From contig NZ_CP114767.1 in assembly GCF_027359925.1 (NCBI RefSeq), positions 3,658,001 through 3,722,000 on the forward strand: DNA of 64,000 nt, given 5' to 3'. This document shows, piece after piece, positions 34,295 through 42,134 of the stretch. The translations under genes were made by a program, and so were the position numbers. Numbering within the stretch: the first letter of the stretch is position 1; every line of letters begins with the position of its first letter. This DNA comes from Hymenobacter canadensis. GTDB taxonomy: Bacteria; Bacteroidota; Bacteroidia; Cytophagales; Hymenobacteraceae. The notes below the pieces were generated by a model, which was not told where the DNA came from, ran no database searches, and saw only the letters and a list, made by a program, of their open reading frames with translations.

Positions 34295-34437
34295 GGCGGG
34301 GTGGTGGAGGTGCGGAAAAGCGAAAGTAGCGCGAAGCGTCCGGTTGATGGCGCGCCGGCCCGGTATAGAATTTGGCCGGCCGCTCTGCCCGGTGAGTCCG
34401 ATTGGGGCGGCGGGCGGCCGAAGCGGGCACTTGGTCG

Positions 34438-34445
34438 TACTTTTG
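34438..34445 (+). promoter_or_regulatory. -7-like box almost touching the prmC start
   Basis: TACTTTTG fits TAnnTTTG and ends 4 nt before the ATG at 34450. If used, the transcript would be leaderless or nearly so. No clear -33 element. Confidence 0.3.
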
Positions 34446-34449
34446 GGGC

Positions 34450-35316
34450 ATGCCCACGCTCCGCCAGCTCACTGCCGACCTCTCTTCTGCCCTGGAAACC
34501 ATCTATCCGGCTTCGGAAGCAGGGAGCATAGCGGGCCAGATCCTGGAGCACCTGCTGCAGCTCACGCCCCTGCAGCGCCGCATGCAGGCCGACGCGCCCG
34601 TGCCGCCGGAGGTGGCCGACCAGCTGCCGGCCCTGCAGGCGCGGCTGCTCCACCACGAGCCGATGCAATATGTGCTGGGCGTGGCTCACTTTGCCGGGCT
34701 GGAGCTGGAGGTGACGCCCGCTACCCTCATTCCGCGCCCCGAAACCGAGGAACTGGTGCAGTTGATCATTGAGGAGCAGCGCCACCGTTCGGCGCTGTCG
34801 GTGCTGGATGTGGGAACGGGCAGTGGCTGTATTCCGCTGGCTTTGTGCCAGGCGCTGGAGCCCATCCGCACCGTGGCCGTGGATATTTCAGCCGACGCGC
34901 TGGCCGTGGCGCGCCGCAACGCCAGCCGCTACGGCTGCGAAATCGATTTCCAGCAGCTTGATATCCTGACGCAAACCCCCACTGTGGAGCCCCACAGCCT
35001 AGATGTGCTGGTCAGCAACCCGCCGTATGTGCTGGAAAGCGAGCGGCCCCTGATGCGCCCCAACGTGCTCAACTTCGAGCCCGCCACCGCGTTGTTTGTG
35101 CCCGACTACGACCCGCTGCTGTTCTACCGCCGCATTGCCGAGCTGGGCACCACGCTGCTGCGGCCGGGAGGGGCGCTCTACTTCGAAATCAACGAGCAAT
35201 ATGCCTCCCAGACGCTGGACCTGCTTACTGGCCTTGACTACACGCAGGCCGTGGCCCGGCCGGATATATTTGGCAAGCAGCGGCTGGTGCGAGCCAGCCG
35301 AGAAAAGGTGGCGTAA
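34450..35316 (+). CDS. prmC: Peptide chain release factor N5-glutamine methyltransferase
   Basis: 288 residues from ATG at 34450 (a frame start at 34402 adds 16 unconserved residues). Methylates the Gln of the GGQ motif in release factors RF1 and RF2 using S-adenosylmethionine. N-terminal helical domain to about 85, then PMQYVLGVAHFAGLEL, RPETEELV, SAM-binding DVGTGSGCIPLALC, and the diagnostic SNPPYVLESE. Full length. Confidence 0.95.
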   Translation: MPTLRQLTADLSSALETIYPASEAGSIAGQILEHLLQLTPLQRRMQADAPVPPEVADQLPALQARLLHHEPMQYVLGVAHFAGLELEVTPATLIPRPETEELVQLIIEEQRHRSALSVLDVGTGSGCIPLALCQALEPIRTVAVDISADALAVARRNASRYGCEIDFQQLDILTQTPTVEPHSLDVLVSNPPYVLESERPLMRPNVLNFEPATALFVPDYDPLLFYRRIAELGTTLLRPGGALYFEINEQYASQTLDLLTGLDYTQAVARPDIFGKQRLVRASREKVA

Positions 35317-35450
35317 GTAGCAGTTAGCGCCATTTTGCGGCCAGATCGTCTGCTTGCCTCACCGGCGGTTTTTGCTAGAAGCCTGTGGCTTACCACCTAC
35401 CGTTTACGGCTCGGCCCAAATGTGAGCCTGTACCACATCTGCAAAAGCCT

Positions 35451-35458
35451 TACCTTTG
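35451..35458 (+). promoter_or_regulatory. -7-like box upstream of the acetyltransferase gene
   Basis: TACCTTTG, 22 nt before the ATG at 35481. Would start the nucleotide-sugar gene series. -33 element not clear. Confidence 0.35.
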
Positions 35459-35480
35459 CCCGCCGAACCGCGTACCCTCT

Positions 35481-36074
35481 ATGACTGATGCCCCTGCCTA
35501 TTTCGCGCACCCTACCGCCGTCCTCGACGAGGGCAGCCGTATCGGTGCCGGCAGCCGGATCTGGCATTTCTGCCACGTAAGCGCGGGCGCTGCGTTGGGC
35601 GAAGGCTGCAGCCTGGGCCAGAACGTGTTTGTGGCTGACGGCGTGACGCTGGGTTGCAACGTGAAAGTGCAGAACAACGTGAGCCTCTACACCGGCGTCG
35701 AGTGCCACGACGATGTGTTCATCGGGCCATCGGCAGTATTCACCAACGTGCTCAACCCGCGGGCGGCCGTGGTGCGCCGCCACGAGTACCAGCCCACCGT
35801 GCTGGAGCGCGGCGTCAGCATCGGGGCCAACGCCACCGTGGTGTGCGGCGTGCGGCTGGGCCAATACGCTTTTGTAGGTGCCGGGTCCGTCGTGACGCGC
35901 AGCCTGCCGGCCTATGCGCTGGCCTACGGCAACCCGGCGCGGCAGCGCGGCTGGATGAGCGAGCAGGGCCACCGGCTGGTGTTTGATGCCGCGAACCGGG
36001 CCGTCTGCTCCGGTAGCGGCGAGCAGTACATGCTAACCGAAGGCCGGGTTTCGCGTATTAGCCCCGATTCCTGA
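35481..36074 (+). CDS. Left-handed beta-helix sugar N-acetyltransferase (WbpD/WlbB type)
   Basis: 197 residues from ATG at 35481; the in-frame extension to 35385 is unconserved and contains the promoter-like box. Hexapeptide repeats form most of the protein (AVLDEGSRIGAGSRIWHFCHV, LGQNVFVADGVTLGC). The stretch NPRAAVVRRHEYQPT and the GANATVVCGVRLGQYAFVGAGSVVT block resemble UDP-2-acetamido-3-amino-glucuronate acetyltransferases, which make substituted uronic acids for surface glycans. Substrate is inferred from family only. Confidence 0.85.
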   Translation: MTDAPAYFAHPTAVLDEGSRIGAGSRIWHFCHVSAGAALGEGCSLGQNVFVADGVTLGCNVKVQNNVSLYTGVECHDDVFIGPSAVFTNVLNPRAAVVRRHEYQPTVLERGVSIGANATVVCGVRLGQYAFVGAGSVVTRSLPAYALAYGNPARQRGWMSEQGHRLVFDAANRAVCSGSGEQYMLTEGRVSRISPDS

Positions 36075-36149
36075 CCGCACCTGCTTCCTGCTGGCAACCA
36101 GCTTTCAAAACTCCGAAATTCAAGACTTTACGTCCCTAAGATTCCAATC

Positions 36150-37448
36150 GTGTACGAGCAACTACTTCGCAAAGAGGCCAAGCTGGCCGTTATCGGCCTC
36201 GGCTACGTCGGCTTGCCCATCGCCCTCGAATTCGCCCGCAAAATTCAGGTTATCGGGTTCGACATCAACGCCAAGCGCGTGGACATGATGCGCAACCACG
36301 TGGACCCCAGCGGCGAGTTGGAAGCCAAGGACTTCGAAGGCTGCGACATCACGTTCACTGATTCGCTGGACGTGCTCCGCGAAGCCACGTTCTACATTGT
36401 GGCCGTGCCCACGCCCATCGATGAGCACGCCCAGCCCGATCTGAAGCCGCTGATTGGCGCGTCCTCCTCGGTAGGCAAGGTGCTGAAGAAGGGCGACTAC
36501 GTGGTGTTTGAAAGCACCGTGTACCCCGGCTGCACCGAGGAAGACTGCATTCCGGTGATGGAGAAGCATTCGGGCCTGAGCTTCGCCAATGGCGACTTCA
36601 AGGTGGGCTACTCGCCCGAGCGCATCAACCCCGGCGACAAGGAGCACACGCTGGCCAGCATCGTGAAGGTGGTAGCCGGCTGCGATGATGAGTCGCTGGA
36701 GGAAATTGCCAAGACCTACGAACTGGTGGTAACGGCTGGCGTGCACCGCGCCAGCAGCATCAAGGTGGCCGAGGCCGCCAAGATCATCGAAAACACCCAG
36801 CGCGACGTGAATATTGCGCTGATGAACGAGCTGTCGATGATTTTCGACCGCATGAACATCAACACCTACGAGGTGCTGGAAGCCGCCGGTACCAAGTGGA
36901 ACTTCCTGAAGTTCTCGCCCGGTCTGGTGGGCGGCCACTGCATCGGCGTGGATCCCTACTACCTCACCTACAAGGCCAAGGAGCTGGGCTATGACGCCAA
37001 GGTGATTCTAAGCGGCCGGACTACCAACGACAATATGGGCGCCTACATCGCACGGAAAACTGTGCAGATGATGATCAAGAAGGGCAAGGACGTGGCCAAG
37101 AGCCGGGTGCTGGTGATGGGCGCGACCTTCAAGGAAAACGTGGAGGATATCCGTAACTCCAAGGTGGCCGACGTGATTCAGGAGCTGAAGAACTTCTCTG
37201 TGAACGTGGACATCGTGGATCCGCATGCTGATAGCGACGAGCTGCACCACGAGTACGGCTTCCGCTTGACGCCCGCCGCCGAGGTGCGCACCGATTACGA
37301 CGCTGTCATCGTGGCCGTCAGCCACCAGCCCTACACCCAGCACAACGAAGCCTACTTCCAGTCCATCACCGGCGACAACGCCGTGCTGGTAGATTTGAAG
37401 GGCTTGTTCCGCGGCAAGGTGCAGGATATGCAGTACTGGAGCCTCTAA
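36150..37448 (+). CDS. UDP-N-acetylhexosamine/UDP-sugar 6-dehydrogenase (WbpO/TviB type)
   Basis: 432 residues from GTG at 36150. NAD-dependent two-step oxidation of a nucleotide sugar to its uronic acid. Rossmann motif VIGLGYVGLPIALEFA, ESTVYPGCTEEDC, catalytic Cys264 in GGHCIGVDPYYLTYKA, and the C-terminal FKENVEDIRNSKVADV. The pattern is closest to UDP-GalNAc/UDP-GlcNAc dehydrogenases (WbpO, TviB) rather than plain UDP-glucose dehydrogenase. It pairs functionally with the WbpP-like 4-epimerase at 39951. Confidence 0.9.
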   Translation: MYEQLLRKEAKLAVIGLGYVGLPIALEFARKIQVIGFDINAKRVDMMRNHVDPSGELEAKDFEGCDITFTDSLDVLREATFYIVAVPTPIDEHAQPDLKPLIGASSSVGKVLKKGDYVVFESTVYPGCTEEDCIPVMEKHSGLSFANGDFKVGYSPERINPGDKEHTLASIVKVVAGCDDESLEEIAKTYELVVTAGVHRASSIKVAEAAKIIENTQRDVNIALMNELSMIFDRMNINTYEVLEAAGTKWNFLKFSPGLVGGHCIGVDPYYLTYKAKELGYDAKVILSGRTTNDNMGAYIARKTVQMMIKKGKDVAKSRVLVMGATFKENVEDIRNSKVADVIQELKNFSVNVDIVDPHADSDELHHEYGFRLTPAAEVRTDYDAVIVAVSHQPYTQHNEAYFQSITGDNAVLVDLKGLFRGKVQDMQYWSL

Positions 37449-37451
37449 ATC

Positions 37452-37532
37452 GAGTAACTGAGTAGCTGAGTAACTGAGTAGGCCGTCTGGTATGCTTGGT
37501 TTTTACTCAGCTACTCAAATACTCAGCTACTC
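37452..37532. repeat. Paired inverted repeat, GAGTAACTGAGTA family
   Basis: Arms 37452-37480 and 37504-37532 pair imperfectly and are themselves made of the short direct repeat CTGAGTA/ACTGAGTAGC. It fills the gap before galE, ending 7 bp from its ATG. Confidence 0.8.
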
Positions 37533-37539
37533 AACATAG

Positions 37540-38565
37540 ATGGAACGTACGAAAATACTGGTAACGGGAGGTGCGGGCTACATTGGCTCGCACGCAGTGG
37601 TGGAGCTGTATGAGGCCGGTTTTCAGCCGATTATCATTGACAACTTCGCGAATTCGCGGGAGTCGGCGCTGGCGGGCGTGGAAGAAATTCTGGGCGTGAA
37701 AGTGCCGCTGCACCGCATTGATTGCAACGACGCGGAGGCCCTGCGCGCCGTGTTTGCCGAGGAAGGCAGCCTGCGCGGCGTGATTCACTTTGCGGCCTAC
37801 AAAGCCGTGGGCGAGTCGATGGCCAAGCCACTAGAGTACTACCAGAACAACGTGGGCTCGTTGCTGACGCTGCTGCAGGTGATGCGCGAGTTTGGCGTGG
37901 AGGCCCTGGTGTTCTCGTCGTCGTGCACCGTGTATGGTGTGCCTGAGGCGCTGCCCGTCACCGAGCAGACGCCCACCAAAAAGGCCAACTCGCCCTACGG
38001 CGCCACCAAGCAGATGTGCGAAGACATCCTGCGCGACGTAGCCGCCGCGCCCGATAACACGCTGCGCACCATTCTGCTGCGCTACTTCAACCCGATTGGA
38101 GCCCACGCCTCAGCCAAAATCGGGGAGCTGCCGCTGGGCGTGCCCCAGAACCTGATTCCGTACGTAACCCAGACGGCCGCCGGCATTCGCGAGCAGCTCA
38201 CGGTGAACGGCGACACCTACGACACGCCCGACGGCACCAACATCCGCGACTACGTGCACGTGGTGGACCTGGCCAAGGCCCACGTGGTGGCCGTGCAGCG
38301 CCTGCTCGACCAGAAAGGCGAGACGGTGGAAACCTTCAACGTGGGCACCGGCCGCGGCAACTCGGTGCTGGAAGTGGTGCAGGCTTTCGAGCGCGCCACC
38401 GGCCAGAAGCTCAACTACAAAATTGGCCCGGCCCGCGGCGGCGACGTACCGGCCATCTACGCCGACGTCACCAAATCGGTGGAAACCCTGGGTTTCCAAA
38501 CCTCGGTTTCTCTAGAAGAAGCCTTGGCCAGCTCCTGGAAGTGGCAGCTGACGCTGGGTAAGTAA
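37540..38565 (+). CDS. galE: UDP-glucose 4-epimerase
   Basis: 341 residues. Interconverts UDP-glucose and UDP-galactose (and possibly the N-acetyl forms). NAD-binding GGAGYIGSHAVVEL, SSSCTVYG, catalytic Tyr in NSPYGATKQMCEDIL, and RYFNPIGAHAS as in GalE. Full length. The adjoining spaces both carry inverted repeats. Confidence 0.93.
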   Translation: MERTKILVTGGAGYIGSHAVVELYEAGFQPIIIDNFANSRESALAGVEEILGVKVPLHRIDCNDAEALRAVFAEEGSLRGVIHFAAYKAVGESMAKPLEYYQNNVGSLLTLLQVMREFGVEALVFSSSCTVYGVPEALPVTEQTPTKKANSPYGATKQMCEDILRDVAAAPDNTLRTILLRYFNPIGAHASAKIGELPLGVPQNLIPYVTQTAAGIREQLTVNGDTYDTPDGTNIRDYVHVVDLAKAHVVAVQRLLDQKGETVETFNVGTGRGNSVLEVVQAFERATGQKLNYKIGPARGGDVPAIYADVTKSVETLGFQTSVSLEEALASSWKWQLTLGK

Positions 38566-38580
38566 ACGAGAAAAAAAGAG

Positions 38581-38697
38581 CGTCATGCTGAGCGAAGGCG
38601 CAGCCGCAGTCGAAGCATCTCTACCGAGGGTAATCATTTACCCCACAACGAAGCGGTAGAGATGCTTCGACTACGCTCCGCTTCGTTCAGCATGACG
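38581..38697. repeat. Paired inverted repeat, GTCATGCTGAGC family
   Basis: Arms 38581-38626 and 38654-38697. Outer part CGTCATGCTGA and inner part TCGAAGCATCTCTACCG pair; the middle of the arms diverges. Same family as 25159 and 39781. Between galE and rfbB. Confidence 0.85.
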
Positions 38698-38717
38698 GGT
38701 AATAAACAATTTAAGCC

Positions 38718-39770
38718 ATGAAAATCATCATCACCGGCGGGGCCGGTTTCATTGGGTCGCACGTGGTGCGCCTGTTCGTGACCAAGTATCCGGAGTATCA
38801 GATTCTGAACCTGGATGCGCTGACCTACGCCGGCAACCTCGAAAACCTGCGCGACATTGAAAACGCGCCCAATTACCGCTTGGTGAAAGGCGACATCACC
38901 GATCAGGCCTTTGTGGATAATCTGTTTGCCACCGAGGAGCCCGACGCCGTGATTCACCTGGCAGCCGAAAGCCACGTGGACCGTAGCATCACCGACCCGC
39001 TGGCCTTCGTGAAGACCAACGTGCTGGGTACAGTACACCTGTTGAATGCCGCTAAGAATCTGTGGAAGCCCTTGAACTACGAGGGCAAGGTGTTTTACCA
39101 CGTCAGCACCGACGAGGTGTACGGCTCGCTGGACTTCGGCCCCGATATGTTCACCGAGGAAACCAGCTACGACCCCCGCTCGCCTTACTCGGCTAGTAAG
39201 GCGTCGTCGGACCACTTTGTGCGGGCCTGGCACCACACCTACCACATGCCGGTGAAACTGAGCAACTGCTCCAACAACTACGGTCCCAACCACTTCCCCG
39301 AGAAGCTGATTCCGCTGGCTATCCACCGCATTCAGCACGGCGAGGCCATTCCGGTGTACGGCAAGGGCGAAAACGTGCGCGACTGGCTGTTCGTGAAGGA
39401 CCATGCCACTGCCATCGACGCCGTGTTCCACAAGGGAACTGTGGGCGATACCTACAACATCGGCGGCGTAAACGAGTGGGCCAACCTGGAGCTGATTCAC
39501 TTGCTCTGCGACACGCTGGATGAGAAAACCGGCAAGGAAAAAGGCACTTCCCGCCAGCTGATCAAGTTCGTGACGGACCGCGCCGGCCACGACCTGCGCT
39601 ACGCCATCGACAGCAGCAAAATCATGAACGAGCTGGGCTGGAAACCGTCCGTGACCTTCGAGCAGGGCCTGAGCCAGACGGTGGATTGGTACCTGGAAAA
39701 CGAGGATTGGCTCAATAACGTCACCAGCGGCACCTATCAGGACTACTACCAGAAGCAGTATAACCGCTAG
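38718..39770 (+). CDS. rfbB: dTDP-glucose 4,6-dehydratase
   Basis: 350 residues. Converts dTDP-glucose to dTDP-4-keto-6-deoxyglucose, the second step to dTDP-rhamnose and other deoxysugars. GGAGFIGSHVVRLF, HLAAESHVDRSI, STDEVYGSL, SDEV-type catalytic Asp-Glu in the same segment, YSASKASSDHFVRAW, and NNYGPNHFPEKLIPL are all family signatures. The rhamnose genes rfbC and rfbD are not in the window. Confidence 0.95.
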   Translation: MKIIITGGAGFIGSHVVRLFVTKYPEYQILNLDALTYAGNLENLRDIENAPNYRLVKGDITDQAFVDNLFATEEPDAVIHLAAESHVDRSITDPLAFVKTNVLGTVHLLNAAKNLWKPLNYEGKVFYHVSTDEVYGSLDFGPDMFTEETSYDPRSPYSASKASSDHFVRAWHHTYHMPVKLSNCSNNYGPNHFPEKLIPLAIHRIQHGEAIPVYGKGENVRDWLFVKDHATAIDAVFHKGTVGDTYNIGGVNEWANLELIHLLCDTLDEKTGKEKGTSRQLIKFVTDRAGHDLRYAIDSSKIMNELGWKPSVTFEQGLSQTVDWYLENEDWLNNVTSGTYQDYYQKQYNR

Positions 39771-39780
39771 GTCAGAAAGA

Positions 39781-39931
39781 ACGTCATACCTCATCTGGCG
39801 TACGCCTGCCGAAGCATCTCTACCGCTTCGCATGAACGTCATTCCGAGCATGCGAGGAATCTCGCATGCTGATGTTTGGAATAAGAATTCACGCGAATCG
39901 GTAGAGATGCTTCGACAAGCTCAGCATGACG
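39781..39931. repeat. Composite repeat: GTCATTCCGAGC half-element nested inside a GTCATGCTGAGC pair
   Basis: Outer arms 39781-39825 and 39899-39931 share AAGCATCTCTACCG and its complement. Inside, at 39834-39870, GAACGTCATTCCGAGC plus a 9-bp hairpin GCATGCGAG / CTCGCATGC is the left half of another family (as at 24031 and 41998). It looks like one element inserted in another. Confidence 0.8.
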
Positions 39932-39950
39932 TGCTGATTATCCCCAAGAA

Positions 39951-40958
39951 ATGTACAACACTCCTTTTCACGACCAGCCGCTCGACAGCCTGAGCTTCCT
40001 CGTTACCGGCGGGGCCGGCTTCATCGGCTCGAACCTGGTGGAATATCTGCTCAAGTACGGCGCCAAAGAGGTGCGCGTGCTGGACAACTTCTCAAATGGC
40101 TTCCGCAAGAACGTGGCGCTGTTCGAAAGCAATCCGGCTTTGCGCGTCATCGAGGGCGACATCCGCGACCGGCAGACCTGCATCGACGCCTGCCAAGGCG
40201 TGGATGTGGTGCTGCACCAGGCGGCCCTGGGCTCCGTGCCGCGCTCCATCAACGACCCCATCACGAGCAACGACGTGAACGTGGGCGGCTTCGTGAACAT
40301 GCTGGTGGGAGCCAAGGAAGCGGGCGTGAAGCGCTTCGTGTACGCCGCCTCCAGCTCCACCTACGGCGACCATAAGGCCCTGCCCAAGGTGGAGGACCGC
40401 ATCGGCAAGCCTCTCTCGCCTTATGCCGTGACCAAGTACGCCAACGAGCTGTACGCCGACGTATTCGGCAAGACCTACGGCATGGAAATCATCGGGCTGC
40501 GGTACTTCAACATCTTCGGCCCGCGCCAGGACCCCAACGGGGCTTACGCCGCTGTGATTCCGCTGTTCATTGATGCCGTGCTGGAAGGCCGTCCGCCCAA
40601 AATGAACGGCGACGGCGGCCAGACCCGCGACTTTACCTTCGTGGAAAACTGCGTGCAGGCCAACATCAAGGCGGCGCTGGTGCAGAACCCCGAGGCCGTG
40701 AACCAGGTGTACAACGTGGCCGTAGCCGACCGCACCTCGCTCAACGACCTGTTCAACATCCTCAAGGCAGAAGCCGGCTCCGACATCACGCCCGAGTACG
40801 GCCCCGACCGCGCCGGCGACATCCGTGACTCCCTGGCCGACATCAGCAAGGCCAACAACCTGCTCGGCTACCAGCCTCAGATCCGCATTCAGGAAGGTTT
40901 GCAGAAGACGCTGAGCTGGTTCAAGGAAAATCAGGCGTTTATTGCCGAGCGGAATTAG
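39951..40958 (+). CDS. NAD-dependent UDP-GlcNAc 4-epimerase (WbpP/TviC type)
   Basis: 335 residues. SDR fold: LVTGGAGFIGSNLVEYLL, HQAALGSVPRSINDP, AASSSTYGDHKALPK, catalytic SPYAVTKYANELYA and RYFNIFGPRQDPNGAYAAVIP. The SVPRSIxDP and GPRQDPxGAY features match WbpP/TviC/GNE epimerases, which supply UDP-GalNAc. With the WbpO/TviB-type dehydrogenase it would make UDP-GalNAcA, the Vi-type or O-antigen precursor. Confidence 0.88.
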   Translation: MYNTPFHDQPLDSLSFLVTGGAGFIGSNLVEYLLKYGAKEVRVLDNFSNGFRKNVALFESNPALRVIEGDIRDRQTCIDACQGVDVVLHQAALGSVPRSINDPITSNDVNVGGFVNMLVGAKEAGVKRFVYAASSSTYGDHKALPKVEDRIGKPLSPYAVTKYANELYADVFGKTYGMEIIGLRYFNIFGPRQDPNGAYAAVIPLFIDAVLEGRPPKMNGDGGQTRDFTFVENCVQANIKAALVQNPEAVNQVYNVAVADRTSLNDLFNILKAEAGSDITPEYGPDRAGDIRDSLADISKANNLLGYQPQIRIQEGLQKTLSWFKENQAFIAERN

Positions 40959-40975
40959 TCGCCTCACCACACCGC

Positions 40976-41073
40976 CTGTCATCCTGAGCTTGCGAAGGAT
41001 CCTGTCACGTCTGCGTTACTACCGAACGATTCGTTCTATCGTGACAGGATCCTTCGCAAGCTCAGGATGACAG
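40976..41073. repeat. Paired inverted repeat, GTCATCCTGAGC family
   Basis: Arms 40976-41008 and 41041-41073 are perfect reverse complements over 33 bp; 32-bp centre contains TTACTACCGAACG as in the copy at 26332. Confidence 0.92.
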
Positions 41074-41103
41074 AACATTATTAAGCCCTCCAAAAACACA
41101 CGT

Positions 41104-41982
41104 ATGAAAGGCATCATTCTCGCCGGCGGCTCCGGCACCCGGTTGCACCCCCTTACCCTGGCCGTATCCAAGCAGATGATGCCGGTGTACGACAAGCCGA
41201 TGGTGTACTACCCGCTGTCCATCCTGATGATGGCCGGGATCCGGGAAATCCTCATCATCACTACGCCCCACGACCAGGCGCAATTCAAGAAGCTGCTCGG
41301 CGACGGTGCCAATCTGGGTTGCCGCTTTGAGTACATCGTGCAGGAAGTGCCCAACGGCCTGGCCCAGGCCTTCGTGCTGGGTGCTGACTTCATCGGCGAC
41401 GATAAGGTGGCCCTGGTACTCGGCGACAACATCTTCCACGGCGAAGGCATGGAAGAGTTACTCAAGAGCAACAGTAACCCCGACGGCGGCGTGGTGTACG
41501 CCTACCACGTGCACGACCCGGAGCGCTATGGCGTGGTGGAGTTCGATGCCGACAACAAGGCCCTCAGCATTGAGGAGAAGCCGGCCAAGCCCAAGAGCAA
41601 CTACGCTGTACCGGGTCTGTACTTCTACGACAACGATGTGGTGCAGATTGCCAAAGACCTGAAGCCCAGCCCCCGCGGCGAGTACGAAATCACAGACGTG
41701 AACCAGGAATACCTGCGCCGCGGTAAGCTGAAAGTGGGCATCCTGGGCCGCGGCACCGCCTGGCTCGACACGGGTACCTTTGAAAGCCTGATGCAGGCCG
41801 GCGAGTTCGTGCGCGTACTGGAGCAGCGTCAGGGCCTGAAGGTGGGTTCGATTGAGGAAGTGGCCTACCGCCAAGGCTTCATCGACGCCGACCAGCTGCG
41901 TAAACTGGCTGAGCCCCTGCGTAAAAGTGGCTACGGCGACTACCTCATGCGCCTGCCCGAGCAGCTGATGTTGAAAGGGTAG
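41104..41982 (+). CDS. rfbA: Glucose-1-phosphate thymidylyltransferase
   Basis: 292 residues. Makes dTDP-glucose from glucose-1-phosphate and d[29 protein letters not shown] at the N-terminus is the nucleotide-binding signature (shown here as family motif [11 protein letters not shown]), then [22 protein letters not shown] and [15 protein letters not shown]. It supplies the substrate of rfbB, one gene upstream in the series. Confidence 0.95.
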   Translation: MKGIILAGGSGTRLHPLTLAVSKQMMPVYDKPMVYYPLSILMMAGIREILIITTPHDQAQFKKLLGDGANLGCRFEYIVQEVPNGLAQAFVLGADFIGDDKVALVLGDNIFHGEGMEELLKSNSNPDGGVVYAYHVHDPERYGVVEFDADNKALSIEEKPAKPKSNYAVPGLYFYDNDVVQIAKDLKPSPRGEYEITDVNQEYLRRGKLKVGILGRGTAWLDTGTFESLMQAGEFVRVLEQRQGLKVGSIEEVAYRQGFIDADQLRKLAEPLRKSGYGDYLMRLPEQLMLKG

Positions 41983-41997
41983 TCGAGAAGTCAGCAC

Positions 41998-42109
41998 GTC
42001 ATTCCGAGCGAAGGCGCAGCCGTAGCCGAGGAATCTCGCTAGTGTGGTAAAATCATTTACTACGCTGGCGAGATTCCTCGACTACGGCTGCGCCTTCGCT
42101 CGGAATGAC
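41998..42109. repeat. Paired inverted repeat, GTCATTCCGAGC family, 42-bp arms
   Basis: Arms 41998-42039 and 42068-42109 pair with one mismatch; the centre begins TAGTGTGGTAAA exactly as at 24071. Placed between the convergent rfbA and chrA stops. Confidence 0.92.
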
Positions 42110-42134
42110 CGTTTTTATTCACCCGTTTACTTCC

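Noticed and set aside
38634..39851. 405-residue minus-strand frame opposite rfbB
   Set aside because: Shadow frame; its end runs into a repeat element (SIS/ISTASLWGK-like translation).
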